From assembly GCF_032190635.1 (NCBI RefSeq), contig NZ_JAVLAS010000001.1, positions 1,364,001 to 1,428,000 of the forward strand: DNA of 64,000 bases, given 5' to 3'. Shown piece by piece: positions 45,212 to 53,486 of this stretch (position 1 is its first letter; each line of letters begins with the position of its first letter). The DNA comes from Levilactobacillus zymae. GTDB taxonomy: Bacteria > Bacillota > Bacilli > Lactobacillales > Lactobacillaceae. The notes below the pieces were generated by a model. The model had not been told where the DNA came from and ran no database searches. It worked only from the letters and a program-made list of their open reading frames with translations. Position numbers and translations under genes: made by a program.

Positions 45212-45880
45212 TTAAAGTTGGTTATAAGCGGTGACTTCGGCGTGGAACCCGGCGGCATTGTCGGCCGTTTGCAGGGTCAGGGTGGTGACGCTGCCGTTTC
45301 CCGGGAAGACGGTTAACGGGTCGAACTGCGAACCAAAGCGCAGGGCTAAGGAGCGAATGTAGGTGCCGTGCGTGACCACCAACAGTCGCTGGCCGTCTTG
45401 TCCCTGGTCCAACAAGGTTTGTAATCCCCGGTTAACTCGGTTTTCGAACGTTTGACCGTCTTCGGAGAGGTGCAGCGGGTCGGCAGCGTGCATCGCGTCG
45501 CGGGCCGCGGAAAAGGAGTCATGGGCAATGATCTCGGCTTGGGTCTTAAAGCCCAATGGTCGGGCAGCCGTAATCCAAGAGGCGGTGTTATCGGCGCCTT
45601 CAAAAGAACCGAAGTAGACTTCTCGGACATCTTTCAGCTGGGTGGGTTCCGCCTGACTAAACTGGTTCGGCGCAATCACGTGGTGGGCGGTATCGATAGC
45701 TCGCTTCAGGTCGGATGAATAGTAGTGATCATAATGGACGGTTTTTAATCGTTGTCCGGTTTCATCGGCGGTTTTTAGCCCCGCCGCGCTTAGTGGCGAA
45801 TCGGACCAGCCCTGTAGGCGGTCTAAAATGTTAAATAAAGTTTGCCCGTGACGCACGAAGTCAACGGTAAGTGTTTTCAT
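45212..45880 (-). CDS. Histidine phosphatase family protein (phosphoglycerate-mutase-like)
   Basis: A 222-residue member of the histidine phosphatase superfamily. The catalytic RHGQT motif lies at about residues 10-14, the second block SSDLKRAIDTA follows, and VVTHGTYIRSLA supplies the second catalytic His. Lactobacilli have many such genes; the substrate may be a sugar phosphate or nucleotide, and it need not be glycolytic. AGGAGG lies nine bases before the ATG at 45880; a start 18 bases upstream is less likely. A paralogue lies at 48990-49652. Confidence 0.87.
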   Translation of the reverse strand: MKTLTVDFVRHGQTLFNILDRLQGWSDSPLSAAGLKTADETGQRLKTVHYDHYYSSDLKRAIDTAHHVIAPNQFSQAEPTQLKDVREVYFGSFEGADNTASWITAARPLGFKTQAEIIAHDSFSAARDAMHAADPLHLSEDGQTFENRVNRGLQTLLDQGQDGQRLLVVTHGTYIRSLALRFGSQFDPLTVFPGNGSVTTLTLQTADNAAGFHAEVTAYNQL

Positions 45881-46025
45881 GAATAGATTCCTCCTCAACG
45901 ATTGTGGTTACTCATAGTATACCGGTTACCCGATTATTTTTGAATGGGGGTGGCCAGTCAAACGCCTTAAACTGAGGGAATTTGGCAATTAAATTAAAAA
46001 TGTAACTTTTTTTCAGTTTTTAGGC

Positions 46026-46054
46026 TTGAAAAGTGTAAAACTTTTTCATATAAT
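46026..46054 (+). promoter_or_regulatory. Promoter of gnd
   Basis: TTGAAA (46026-46031), a 17-base spacer and perfect TATAAT (46049-46054). It is the closest match to consensus in the window, fitting high expression. Confidence 0.85.
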
Positions 46055-46109
46055 AATGCTTGTTTGATAAAAGGCATTAGGACTTTTCACCAAGGAAGGG
46101 AATTTAACC

Positions 46110-47012
46110 ATGAAAATTGGATTAGTTGGATTAGGGAAAATGGGGTTAAACTTAGCCCAAAACATGATGGATCACGACCAAGAAGTTGTTGGATTTGACT
46201 TAAACCAAGATTTTGTCGACCAAGCTGCTAAGCTGGGTGCTGAAGCCGCAACGTCTTTGGAAGACCTGTTGAGCAAGTTACCATCACCTAAGATCGTTTG
46301 GTTGATGCTGCCGGCCGGCAAGCCAACCGAAAGCACGATCGCCACGTTAACGGATACCTTAGCCAAGGGTGACTACATCGTTGACGGTGGGAATTCCTTC
46401 TGGAAGAACTCCGTGGAAGACGCCGCAAAGGCCGAAGCCAAGGGCATTAACTTCTTCGACTGTGGGACTTCTGGTGGCCAATCCGGTGCCCGTCGCGACG
46501 GTAACTTTATGATCGGGGGAACTTCTCAAGAAGCCTTCGACGCCGCCTTGAAGCCCGTCTTTGAAGGCATCGCCCAAACTAACGGTTACCTGTACACCGG
46601 TGCTGCTGGTTCCGGTCACTACCTGAAGATGGTCCACAACGGGATCGAATACGGCATGATGGAAGCCATTGGTGAAGGCTTCGACGTGCTGGAACACAGC
46701 CAATTCGACTACGACAACGAAGCCGTTGCCCGGCTGTGGAATGCTGGTTCCGTAGTTCGTTCATGGCTCATGGAATTGGCTGAGGAAGCCTTTGCAAAGG
46801 ACGCTAAGTTGGACGAAATCCGGGGCACGATGCACAGTTCTGGTGAAGGTAAGTGGACCTTACAAGAATCACTGGACCAACAAGTGCCAACGCCAGTCAT
46901 TGCCCTTTCTTTGATGATGCGTTACCGTTCCATGGAGGACGACACCTTTACGGGGAAGGTCGTTTCCGCCCTGCGGAATGGCTTCGGTGGTCACGCGGTC
47001 GACAAGGCCTAA
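46110..47012 (+). CDS. gnd: 6-phosphogluconate dehydrogenase, decarboxylating, short type
   Basis: Oxidises 6-phosphogluconate to ribulose 5-phosphate and CO2. The product is 300 residues, the short GndA/YqeC-like type, not the about 470-residue form. The dinucleotide motif GLGKMG is at 7-12, GTSGG near 124, and the catalytic lysine is in HYLKMVHNGIEYG. Strong codon bias and an excellent promoter suggest abundant expression, which would suit a cell sending hexose through the phosphoketolase pathway (inference). AAGGAAGGG precedes the ATG. Confidence 0.93.
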   Translation: MKIGLVGLGKMGLNLAQNMMDHDQEVVGFDLNQDFVDQAAKLGAEAATSLEDLLSKLPSPKIVWLMLPAGKPTESTIATLTDTLAKGDYIVDGGNSFWKNSVEDAAKAEAKGINFFDCGTSGGQSGARRDGNFMIGGTSQEAFDAALKPVFEGIAQTNGYLYTGAAGSGHYLKMVHNGIEYGMMEAIGEGFDVLEHSQFDYDNEAVARLWNAGSVVRSWLMELAEEAFAKDAKLDEIRGTMHSSGEGKWTLQESLDQQVPTPVIALSLMMRYRSMEDDTFTGKVVSALRNGFGGHAVDKA

Positions 47013-47046
47013 CGCACCCACCTTTTAACTTAACTTAATATGATTA

Positions 47047-47086
47047 AAAACGCGCTTAACGGTTAACTGACCGTTGGGCGCGTTTT
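47047..47086 (+). terminator. Terminator of gnd
   Basis: AAAACGCGC pairs with GCGCGTTTT, and the inner AACGGT with ACCGTT, between A and T flanks. Confidence 0.9.
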
Positions 47087-47090
47087 CGTG

Positions 47091-47099
47091 TGGTATGCT
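47091..47099 (+). promoter_or_regulatory. Extended -10 promoter of the acetyltransferase at 47132
   Basis: TGG followed by TATGCT, directly after the gnd terminator. No clear -35. Confidence 0.4.
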
Positions 47100-47131
47100 G
47101 AGAGGCGTTAAAAGTAGAGGAGATGGCAACG

Positions 47132-47674
47132 ATGTTAACTTATCAGGTTACCCCAGAATTAGCTTTGGCGGTTCCGCGGCCCGCCAAGGATGCAGCCGCC
47201 TTATTTGCCCTGATTGAGCAGGACCGCGCCGCCCTAGTTCGGTACCTGCCGTGGGTGGCGACGACCCGCACAGTGGCCGATGAACAAGCCTTTTTACGGC
47301 TGGTCAATCAGCATTTGGGACAGGGCACTTCTTTGAACTTGGTGGTGTGGTTACCCCAGCAAATCGTGGGCATGATCAGCTGTAACCGGTTTGATCCCAC
47401 AAACCAAAGTGCCGATATTGGGTACTGGTTGGGGGCACCCTTTCGGGGACAAGGGCTCATGACCCAGGCAGCGCGGGGAATGTGCGATTTGGCGTTTCGG
47501 GATTACGACCTAAACAAACTTACTATTCGAGCGGCCGTGGATAATTTGGCCAGTAATGCCGTCGCTCGGCGCGCTGGCTTTCAACCCGAGGGGCGGTTGC
47601 GGCAAAACGAACGCTTAGCCGACGGGTATCATGACGAGTACCAGTACGGGTTGTTGCGGGAAGAGTGGCGTTAA
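47132..47674 (+). CDS. GNAT acetyltransferase, RimJ/RimL type
   Basis: Acetyl-CoA-dependent N-acetyltransferase of 180 residues. The Q/RxxGxG/A-like CoA loop is FRGQGLMTQAARGMCDLAF, and the C-terminal NLASNAVARRAGFQPEGRLR is typical of the RimL/Ydaf-type enzymes that act on protein N-termini or small amines. GAGGAG lies nine bases before the ATG at 47132; an ATG at 47123 touches the RBS. It converges on the acetyltransferase gene at 47677 with only two bases between stops and no visible terminator. Confidence 0.87.
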   Translation: MLTYQVTPELALAVPRPAKDAAALFALIEQDRAALVRYLPWVATTRTVADEQAFLRLVNQHLGQGTSLNLVVWLPQQIVGMISCNRFDPTNQSADIGYWLGAPFRGQGLMTQAARGMCDLAFRDYDLNKLTIRAAVDNLASNAVARRAGFQPEGRLRQNERLADGYHDEYQYGLLREEWR

Positions 47675-47676
47675 GA

Positions 47677-48192
47677 TTAAAGGGTTTTGGCGTAAATCAA
47701 GTCGGTCTGGGGGTCACTGCCCAGCGTAAAGGTGTGTTGACCGATTTGCCGAAAGCCTTGCTTGTGGTAGAAACCCTGCGCGTTAAGGTTATGTTCCCAG
47801 ACGCCGAGCCAAATTTGGGTTTTATGCTGCTGATGGGCTTGGTCGAGAGCAACTTGAAAGAGCCGCTTCCCGAGGCCTTGGTGTTGAAAGGCCGTCCGGA
47901 GATAGATCCGTTCGATTTCCAAGTCGTTGGGACCCATGGCCTCCGTCTGGGCGGTACCGGTGTTTAACTTTAAGTAGCCGGCCACGGCTTGGTCCTTCAA
48001 AATAAAAAAGAATTGCGAGGCGGGATTTTCCAATTCCTGAGTCAGTTGAGCCGATGAGTAGGCGGTGTCCAGGTAGGCTGCTAAATCGGCCGGGGTGTTT
48101 TGGTCCCCAAATGTCGCGGTGAAGGTTTCACGGCTGACGGCCTGGAGCGCGGATAAATCATCGCGGGTGCAAGGTTTAAGTTGAATAGTCAT
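47677..48192 (-). CDS. GNAT acetyltransferase, PaiA-like
   Basis: A 171-residue GNAT enzyme. The CoA-binding block IERIYLRTAFQHQGLGKRLFQ and the end WLGVWEHNLNAQGFYHKQGF fit the PaiA-type spermidine/spermine or small-molecule acetyltransferases; the substrate is inferred. It lies 18 bases downstream of the MarR-type regulator gene, so the pair forms an operon under the palindromic operator at 48704. Confidence 0.86.
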   Translation of the reverse strand: MTIQLKPCTRDDLSALQAVSRETFTATFGDQNTPADLAAYLDTAYSSAQLTQELENPASQFFFILKDQAVAGYLKLNTGTAQTEAMGPNDLEIERIYLRTAFQHQGLGKRLFQVALDQAHQQHKTQIWLGVWEHNLNAQGFYHKQGFRQIGQHTFTLGSDPQTDLIYAKTL

Positions 48193-48210
48193 TAAAAAAC
48201 TCCTTTATCA

Positions 48211-48663
48211 TTAATAGTGGCGGGTTTGGCCTCGTTGAACGGCTTCCCAGTCGGTAGCCACGTTCAGCCGGGCGCGTTGCAATAAGTGGCCCAATTGAGC
48301 CTGTTCGGTCGGATTAAGGCCTTGAAGGGCCACCTGAGTGGAATAGGCGTTTTCGGCTATGACCCGAGCATAGATGGGCTGGGCTTGGGGGGTCGGAAAT
48401 AGATGACGAATCTTACGGTTGGTGGCATCGGGACGTTTTTCAACGAGTCCTTGCGCCACCAATTTTTGCACGGCCCGGATGACCGTTGACCGTTCCACCA
48501 TGATCAGCTTACCCAGATCCTCCTGGATGATGCCGGGGTGTTCGCAGATGCGTACTAGGTACAGATACTGGCCCTTGGTTAACTGGTATTGCTTGAATTC
48601 AACGTTGCTAATTGAGTCTAACGCGCGAGCAATCATGCCAATCTCGCGTAAAACGTCAGGCAT
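48211..48663 (-). CDS. MarR family transcriptional regulator
   Basis: A 150-residue winged-helix repressor. The recognition region is QEDLGKLIMVERSTVIRAVQKLVAQGLVEKRPD with the wing NRKIRHLFPT. AAGGAA lies nine bases before the ATG at 48663; a GTG nine bases earlier is in frame but less likely. It is co-transcribed with the PaiA-like acetyltransferase. A perfect 9+9 dyad upstream (48704-48727) is its likely autoregulatory operator. The ligand is unknown. Confidence 0.9.
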   Translation of the reverse strand: MPDVLREIGMIARALDSISNVEFKQYQLTKGQYLYLVRICEHPGIIQEDLGKLIMVERSTVIRAVQKLVAQGLVEKRPDATNRKIRHLFPTPQAQPIYARVIAENAYSTQVALQGLNPTEQAQLGHLLQRARLNVATDWEAVQRGQTRHY

Positions 48664-48692
48664 CGGACGCACTTCCTTTCGGGAACGGACCT

Positions 48693-48701
48693 AGTGTAAC
48701 A
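48693..48701 (-). promoter_or_regulatory. Extended -10 promoter of marR-acetyltransferase
   Basis: On the reverse strand TGT followed by TACACT. The operator dyad covers the -35 area. Confidence 0.5.
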
Positions 48702-48703
48702 TA

Positions 48704-48727
48704 ATTTTGATGCAAATACATCAAAAT
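48704..48727. promoter_or_regulatory. MarR operator palindrome
   Basis: Perfect inverted repeat ATTTTGATG-N6-CATCAAAAT between the marR promoter -10 and the upstream pspC terminator. Size and AT-rich symmetry fit MarR-family operators. Only one copy was noticed. Confidence 0.7.
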
Positions 48728-48733
48728 GTCTAT

Positions 48734-48762
48734 AAAAAAATACCGCCCAGTGATCTGAGCGG
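48734..48762 (-). terminator. Terminator of pspC
   Basis: CCGC and CAG pair with CTG and GCGG across TGAT; on the reverse strand a run of T follows (A-run 48734-48740). Confidence 0.7.
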
Positions 48763-48779
48763 CGATGTAAGGCGGTCAG

Positions 48780-48965
48780 CTAGGCTGGATCGCCCATGAT
48801 CATCCAGAGAATGAGGTAGGCAATTAGGCCCGGAAAGGCGGGCGTGATTGCCAGTAAGACGAAAATGATTCGTGCTAACGTGGGGTTCCAGCCCCAATGT
48901 TCGGCCAACCCGCCGATAACGCCAGCGATGACGCGGTTATTGAGGGAACGGTGAATATTTTTCAT
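48780..48965 (-). CDS. PspC domain protein
   Basis: A 61-residue membrane protein made of one PspC domain: NRVIAGVIGGLAEHWGWNP followed by a hydrophobic stretch LARIIFVLLAITPAFPGLIAYLILWMI cut by Pro. Members relate to envelope stress (phage shock or LiaI-like) responses, but a stand-alone small PspC has no defined role. AAAGGAG precedes the ATG. It starts 24 bases after the phosphatase gene at 48990, in the same direction, so the two probably form an operon. Confidence 0.85.
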   Translation of the reverse strand: MKNIHRSLNNRVIAGVIGGLAEHWGWNPTLARIIFVLLAITPAFPGLIAYLILWMIMGDPA

Positions 48966-48989
48966 AGTGGCGCACTCCTTTAAGCGAAA

Positions 48990-49652
48990 TTAAGATTGGA
49001 AATCAACTTTATTGAAGAAATCGACGTGGATGTTGTCGTCCGTAATTTCTAGCTTGGTGATGCTACCGTTGATGGTGGCCACCCCCAGATCGAGATCGGG
49101 GGCGTAGCGGTCAACGATGGACCGAATCGTCATGCCGTGAGACACGACTAAGACCTCGTCGCCGTCTTTAGAGTTGGCGCGGAGCTTGTCAAAGCCACGG
49201 TCTAGACGCTTCCAAAACATGTCGTTATTTTCCGCTTCGCCGTACAGGTCCGCTTGGTGAATCAGGTCGCGAGCTTTTTCCAACCCGTAAGTGCCCAGCA
49301 CCGCAGACTCAGAGGTTAGCTTGACTTGGGCGCCGACGAATTGCCACATCTGATTGAGATCGTTGCCTTCAAAGTAACCATGGCACTGTTCCCGAAACTC
49401 GGGGTACTGGTAGCTAACAATGTTCATGTTGGCCGGGTTTTGCCGCAGCGCGATGCGCGCCGTTTCGATGGCGCGCCCGGAGTCACTACTGTACGCGGCA
49501 ACGAAGGGGATGTTTTTTAACTGTTCCCCGGCCCGTTGCGCGTCGGCACGCCCCTTAGCAGTTAGGGGGGAGTCAATCCACCCCTGAACCTTGTTGTAGT
49601 GGTTCAGCATGGTTTGTCCGTGACGCACAAAATAAGCAGTAATTTTTTTCAT
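48990..49652 (-). CDS. Histidine phosphatase family protein (second paralogue)
   Basis: A 220-residue histidine phosphatase with RHGQT at residues 10-14, YSSDSGRAIETA and VVSHGMTIRSI. It resembles the protein at 45212 in length and in the shared opening (FVRHGQT, LQGWSDSPL/VQGWIDSPL), so the two are paralogues from an older duplication. Its substrate is unknown. AGGAG precedes the ATG. It is the first gene of a likely operon with pspC. Confidence 0.87.
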   Translation of the reverse strand: MKKITAYFVRHGQTMLNHYNKVQGWIDSPLTAKGRADAQRAGEQLKNIPFVAAYSSDSGRAIETARIALRQNPANMNIVSYQYPEFREQCHGYFEGNDLNQMWQFVGAQVKLTSESAVLGTYGLEKARDLIHQADLYGEAENNDMFWKRLDRGFDKLRANSKDGDEVLVVSHGMTIRSIVDRYAPDLDLGVATINGSITKLEITDDNIHVDFFNKVDFQS

Positions 49653-49789
49653 AATTGAGACTCCTCTTCATCGACATAGGTACAAGTTAAGTATAGCAAC
49701 TCACCTAACAGAACGCTAAGGTTTTGGCGGCCAAAATCCTGACGTAAGACGTTTTACGAAGACAAAATAACCGCTTTAGGGGGTAAACA

Positions 49790-49798
49790 TGTTATGGT
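49790..49798 (+). promoter_or_regulatory. Extended -10 candidate for the PPK2 gene
   Basis: TGT then TATGGT; the overlapping sequence TATGGTAAACC (49793-49803) matches ten of eleven bases of the element at 22011 and 44387. Confidence 0.35.
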
Positions 49799-49823
49799 AA
49801 ACCTAAAGCTAGGAGATGAGCGT

Positions 49824-50690
49824 ATGGACTTAACACCATATCGGTATGACGGTAAACAAAGTATGGATCTCACGCAGTGGCCGACGCAGGAAATCGCGGC
49901 GAATGCAGACCAGATTCGTGAAAGCGATCTGATCATGCTACAAAAGCTGCAGCGACGATTATTTGCGCAAAAGGAAAACGGGGTGGTGGTCATCTTACAG
50001 GGAATGGACACCGCCGGTAAAGACGGCCTCATTCGGCACGTTTTCAGTGGCTTAAATCCGTCGGGGACGCGCGTGGAAAGTTTTAAACGACCCACGTCGG
50101 TAGATTTGCAACACGACTTTTTGTGGCGCATCAACCAGGCGTTACCGGCTCGCGGGGAGATCGCCATCTTTAACCGCTCCCAGTACGAAGACGTTCTGAT
50201 TAGCCGGGTTCACCCGGAGATCCTAGTGGGGCAACATTTACCCGACGTTCACGCGACCACCGATGTGACCGACAAATTCTTTAAGCGGCGGTACCACGAC
50301 CTGCGCCACTACGAACAATACTTACGGCATCAGGGAATTGTCACCTACAAGTTCTTTTTACACCTGTCTTACGATGAACAAACGACGCGACTGGCCAAAC
50401 GGTTGGCGTTACCCGAAAAGAACTGGAAGTTCGATCCTAGTGATCTTAAGGAACGACGCTATTGGGATGCTTATCAGGCAGCCTATACCCAGATGCTGAC
50501 CCATACGGCCACTGAGAAGAATCCTTGGTACATGATTCCAGCCGACAATAAGCCCACGGCACGGTTACTGGTTGCGACGATTTTAGCGAATAATCTCGCC
50601 GAACTGGATCCACGGTACCCTGAGGTCACACCTGCGCAACACCAGAAACTTCAAGAAGTCTTGAAGAAACTGGAAGCGGGAAAACTCTAG
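49824..50690 (+). CDS. PPK2 family polyphosphate kinase/phosphotransferase
   Basis: Uses inorganic polyphosphate to phosphorylate nucleotides, or the reverse. Walker A is GMDTAGKDG (60-68), Walker B-type FNRSQYEDVL follows, and RRYHDLRHYEQYL fits the lid region. The 288-residue single-domain form belongs to the polyphosphate:nucleotide phosphotransferase group; whether it prefers AMP or ADP cannot be told. AGGAG lies eight bases before the ATG at 49824, so the longer frame to 49794 is rejected. Monocistronic. Confidence 0.88.
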   Translation: MDLTPYRYDGKQSMDLTQWPTQEIAANADQIRESDLIMLQKLQRRLFAQKENGVVVILQGMDTAGKDGLIRHVFSGLNPSGTRVESFKRPTSVDLQHDFLWRINQALPARGEIAIFNRSQYEDVLISRVHPEILVGQHLPDVHATTDVTDKFFKRRYHDLRHYEQYLRHQGIVTYKFFLHLSYDEQTTRLAKRLALPEKNWKFDPSDLKERRYWDAYQAAYTQMLTHTATEKNPWYMIPADNKPTARLLVATILANNLAELDPRYPEVTPAQHQKLQEVLKKLEAGKL

Positions 50691-50735
50691 AGAAATTGTA
50701 GCTTACAAAAAGCGTTTTGACTGGGAAATCACGAA

Positions 50736-50765
50736 TTGATTAACCCGTAGATTGTTGGTGATAAT
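50736..50765 (+). promoter_or_regulatory. Promoter of mvaS
   Basis: TTGATT (50736-50741), an 18-base spacer and GATAAT (50760-50765), about 80 bases ahead of mvaS. Confidence 0.5.
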
Positions 50766-50846
50766 AACGGGAAAGCTTGCCGAGAATCCCCGAAAAATGG
50801 TAAGGTTAATGCCAGTAATTTATGGCTTTCAAGGAGGATAAGCAAC

Positions 50847-52019
50847 ATGACCGTAACGGTGGGAATTGATCGAATGGGGTTCTACACTCCCAAATTGTAT
50901 TTAGACATGACGGCGTTGGCCCTGGCACGGGGAGTAGATCCTGCTAAGTACCACGTTGGTATCGGTCAGGATAAACAGGCGGTGATTCCACCGACTCAAG
51001 ATGTGGTGACGATGGCGGCTAACGCAGCGACACAGATTTTAACGCCGGCGGACTTAAGCGACATCAACATGGTCTTGTTCGGAACCGAGTCGGGCATCGA
51101 TAATTCTAAGGCTACGGCGGTCTATTTGGCTCATTTGCTGGGGTTGTCAGCTGACACCCGAGCCGTTGAGATTAAGCAGGCCTGTTACGGCGCCACGGCC
51201 GGTCTACAGTTGGCGGCCGACTACGTGCGCGTGCGGCCGACGGCGAAGGTTTTGGTGATTGGAGCTGACGTGGCGCGTTACGGTCTCCGAACGGCCGGCG
51301 AGGTGACCCAGGGTGGCGGGGCCGTCGCGATGTTGGTAACGGCGAATCCACAGATTTTAGCACTCGATCCCATTAGCACTTACCACACGGCCGACGTGAT
51401 GGATTTTTGGCGACCGTTGGACCGGACTGAAGCCTTAGTGGACGGGAAATATTCGACCAACGTGTACTTGGACTTTTTCAAGGAGACTTGGGCGGCTTAT
51501 CAGCAACAAACGGGACGGACCATTGCCGACTTTGCGGCAATGGTGTTCCACTTGCCATTTACCAAGATGGGCCGTAAGGGTCTGCGGCAGGTCTTGCCGG
51601 AAGCGACTCCCGCGCATCAGCAGGAACTCACGGCGGCCTTTGAGGCTAGTCAGCTGGATAACCGTAACGTGGGGAACCTGTATACCGGGTCACTATATCT
51701 TAGTTTACTATCACTGTTACGACACGGTGCGTTGCAATCCGGTGAGCGGATTGGTTGTTTTAGTTACGGTTCGGGAGCCGAAGGTGAATTCTACAGCGGC
51801 ACGCTTCAGCCACACTATCAAGTGGGCTTTGATGATGACGCACTGACCTCGTTACTCGCCGATCGGCAAGCCGTCAGCGTAGCGGAGTACGAAGCTATTT
51901 TTCAACAACAGCTACCTAATAACGGACGGGATGTGCAATTACCCGTGGGGGCAGATACCGCGACCTTTTATTTGGCAGGACGGCAGCATCAGCAGCGCCA
52001 GTATCGCCGACGGTCGTGA
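50847..52019 (+). CDS. mvaS: Hydroxymethylglutaryl-CoA synthase
   Basis: First committed step of the mevalonate route to isoprenoids: acetoacetyl-CoA plus acetyl-CoA to HMG-CoA. The catalytic triad is visible: Glu81 in GTESGID, Cys113 in KQACYGATAG and His235 in VFHLPFTKMG. The 390-residue length is normal for Gram-positives. AAGGAGGA precedes the ATG. It draws on acetyl-CoA, which the PDH complex in this window can provide. Monocistronic, with no clear terminator. Confidence 0.95.
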   Translation: MTVTVGIDRMGFYTPKLYLDMTALALARGVDPAKYHVGIGQDKQAVIPPTQDVVTMAANAATQILTPADLSDINMVLFGTESGIDNSKATAVYLAHLLGLSADTRAVEIKQACYGATAGLQLAADYVRVRPTAKVLVIGADVARYGLRTAGEVTQGGGAVAMLVTANPQILALDPISTYHTADVMDFWRPLDRTEALVDGKYSTNVYLDFFKETWAAYQQQTGRTIADFAAMVFHLPFTKMGRKGLRQVLPEATPAHQQELTAAFEASQLDNRNVGNLYTGSLYLSLLSLLRHGALQSGERIGCFSYGSGAEGEFYSGTLQPHYQVGFDDDALTSLLADRQAVSVAEYEAIFQQQLPNNGRDVQLPVGADTATFYLAGRQHQQRQYRRRS

Positions 52020-52169
52020 GATTGTTACGAATTTAAAGGATAACCGCCATCTGGAGGCCTCTTTATAATATACTTAATATTAAATTACGGACAATTAAGA
52101 AAAATATATCGCTAAAAGTTAACTTTTTCGCTATAATGGACCTACCAAAGAGAAAACGAGGAGATTAAC

Positions 52170-52610
52170 GTGACGAATATCTATTTAGCAGGACCTTTTT
52201 TTGATGACGAGCAATTAGAACGAATCGGTCGGGCCGAAAAGGCGTTGGCCGCCAACCCACAGGTCAACCGGGTCTTCAGTCCCCGACTAAACGAGGTGCG
52301 AGACTTTGAGATGGGGACGCCGACGTGGTGTGCTAAGACGTTTAAGATGGACACTGATCAGATCGATGCCGCTGACGTTGTCGTGGCCCTAGCGGATTAT
52401 GTGGATGATCAGGTCGATTCGGGGGCTGCCTTTGAGATTGGGTATGCTTATCATAGTCATACCCCGGTGGTTTTGGTGCACGAGAAGGATAACATCGTTA
52501 ACCTGATGTTGGCCGAAAGCTTACAAGCCTACTTGACCCAAGCAGACGCGTTAGCGACCTACGACTTTGCCACGTTACCGGCGAACCGGTACGAAGGCGA
52601 AGTCATCTAA
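52170..52610 (+). CDS. Nucleoside 2-deoxyribosyltransferase
   Basis: Transfers deoxyribose between nucleobases in purine/pyrimidine salvage, a lactobacillus speciality. It begins MTNIYLAGPFF; the nucleophile is Glu89 in DSGAAFEIGYAY, and the C-terminal NLMLAESLQAYL fits the family. At 146 residues it is slightly shorter than the about 157-residue reference enzymes. The GTG start has ACGAGGAG seven bases upstream, and a TATAAT (52132-52137) lies ahead of it. It is convergent with lexA across a shared terminator. Confidence 0.9.
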   Translation: MTNIYLAGPFFDDEQLERIGRAEKALAANPQVNRVFSPRLNEVRDFEMGTPTWCAKTFKMDTDQIDAADVVVALADYVDDQVDSGAAFEIGYAYHSHTPVVLVHEKDNIVNLMLAESLQAYLTQADALATYDFATLPANRYEGEVI

Positions 52611-52619
52611 CGACCAAGC

Positions 52620-52660
52620 AAAAAGCGTTTCTCACCAATTTGGCGAGAAACGCTTTTTTT
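52620..52660. terminator. Bidirectional terminator
   Basis: GCGTTTCTC (52625-52633) and GAGAAACGC (52645-52653), with inner CCAA/TTGG pairs, between A and T runs. It serves the deoxyribosyltransferase gene and lexA. Confidence 0.92.
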
Positions 52661-52670
52661 AGAAAGTAAT

Positions 52671-53300
52671 TTAATGGACGTCGTCACGGAAGAGGCCCAC
52701 AACTTTACCTAAAATGGCGACTTGATTGAGAATAATCGGTGCCATGGTGTCATTTTCCGGTTGAAGTCGGTAATGATCGGCTTCCTTAAAGAATCGCTTG
52801 CACGTGGCTTCGTTGTCCTCGGTCATGGCAATCACAATGTCTCCGTTGTCGGCAGTTTGCTGGCGCCGCACGATGACCTGGTCACCGTTTAAAATCCCGA
52901 TGTTGATCATACTTTCACCCCGAATGGTCAGCATGAAAAGCTGATCTTCACTGCTCTCAAATTCTGGGGGCACCGGGAAGTAATCGGTCGCCTCTTGGAC
53001 GGCTAAAATGGGTTCGCCGGCCGTGACGGTTCCCAAGACGGGAATCTGGGTCTGCTGTTCGTGAACACCTAGTTCTTCTAAACCAGCTGCCGTGACCTCC
53101 AGAGCCCGGGGCTTAGTGGGGTCCTTAGTCAGGAGCCCCTTCTTTTCCAGACGGGCGATGTGGCCGTGAACCGTCGATGTTGACGACAGTGAAACGGCTT
53201 CGCCAATTTCTCGAACAGTTGGCGGGTAGCCTTTCTCATTAACTCGTTCCCAGATGAACCGGAGAACGGCAAGTTGTTTACTCTCAGATGCTTTTGTCAT
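52671..53300 (-). CDS. lexA: SOS repressor LexA
   Basis: Repressor of the SOS regulon that cleaves itself when RecA is activated. Winged helix in residues 1-70 ([31 protein letters not shown]), then the S24 peptidase domain: cleavage site within TVTAGEP, catalytic Ser in GESMINIGI and catalytic Lys in the [17 protein letters not shown] segment. GAGGTGG precedes the ATG at 53300, giving 209 residues; the frame open to 53450 is not used. Its own SOS box lies at 53370. Confidence 0.95.
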   Translation of the reverse strand: MTKASESKQLAVLRFIWERVNEKGYPPTVREIGEAVSLSSTSTVHGHIARLEKKGLLTKDPTKPRALEVTAAGLEELGVHEQQTQIPVLGTVTAGEPILAVQEATDYFPVPPEFESSEDQLFMLTIRGESMINIGILNGDQVIVRRQQTADNGDIVIAMTEDNEATCKRFFKEADHYRLQPENDTMAPIILNQVAILGKVVGLFRDDVH

Positions 53301-53343
53301 AGTGTTGCCACCTCGTTCGTCATTCGTAGTATAGTTTAACCCA

Positions 53344-53372
53344 ATTCTAGCATAGGTAGCGAACGTTTTCAA
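53344..53372 (-). promoter_or_regulatory. Promoter of lexA
   Basis: On the reverse strand TTGAAA (53367-53372), a 17-base spacer ending TGC, and TAGAAT (53344-53349). The -35 overlaps the SOS box. Confidence 0.8.
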
Positions 53373-53383
53373 ACAGATGTTCG
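53370..53383. promoter_or_regulatory. LexA binding site (SOS box)
   Basis: CAAACAGATGTTCG matches the Gram-positive box CGAAC-N4-GTTCG at nine of ten fixed positions. It overlaps the lexA -35 and lies about ten bases upstream of the divergent ynzC -35, so it could control both. Confidence 0.82.
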
Positions 53384-53393
53384 GGTTAATCGG

Positions 53394-53422
53394 TTGAATT
53401 CTGAAATTAACCCTGATATGAT
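53394..53422 (+). promoter_or_regulatory. Promoter of ynzC
   Basis: TTGAAT (53394-53399), a 17-base spacer ending TGA, and TATGAT (53417-53422): a full promoter with an extended -10, facing away from lexA. Confidence 0.75.
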
Positions 53423-53486
53423 AGGGTGTGTTTTGAATCAACTCAATCACTAATTATCAAAATTACCGAAGGAGTGTGGGGCGCTA

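Noticed and set aside
47665..47967. 100-codon forward frame over the end of the acetyltransferase at 47677
   Set aside because: It is antisense to a clear GNAT gene, lacks an RBS and matches no family.
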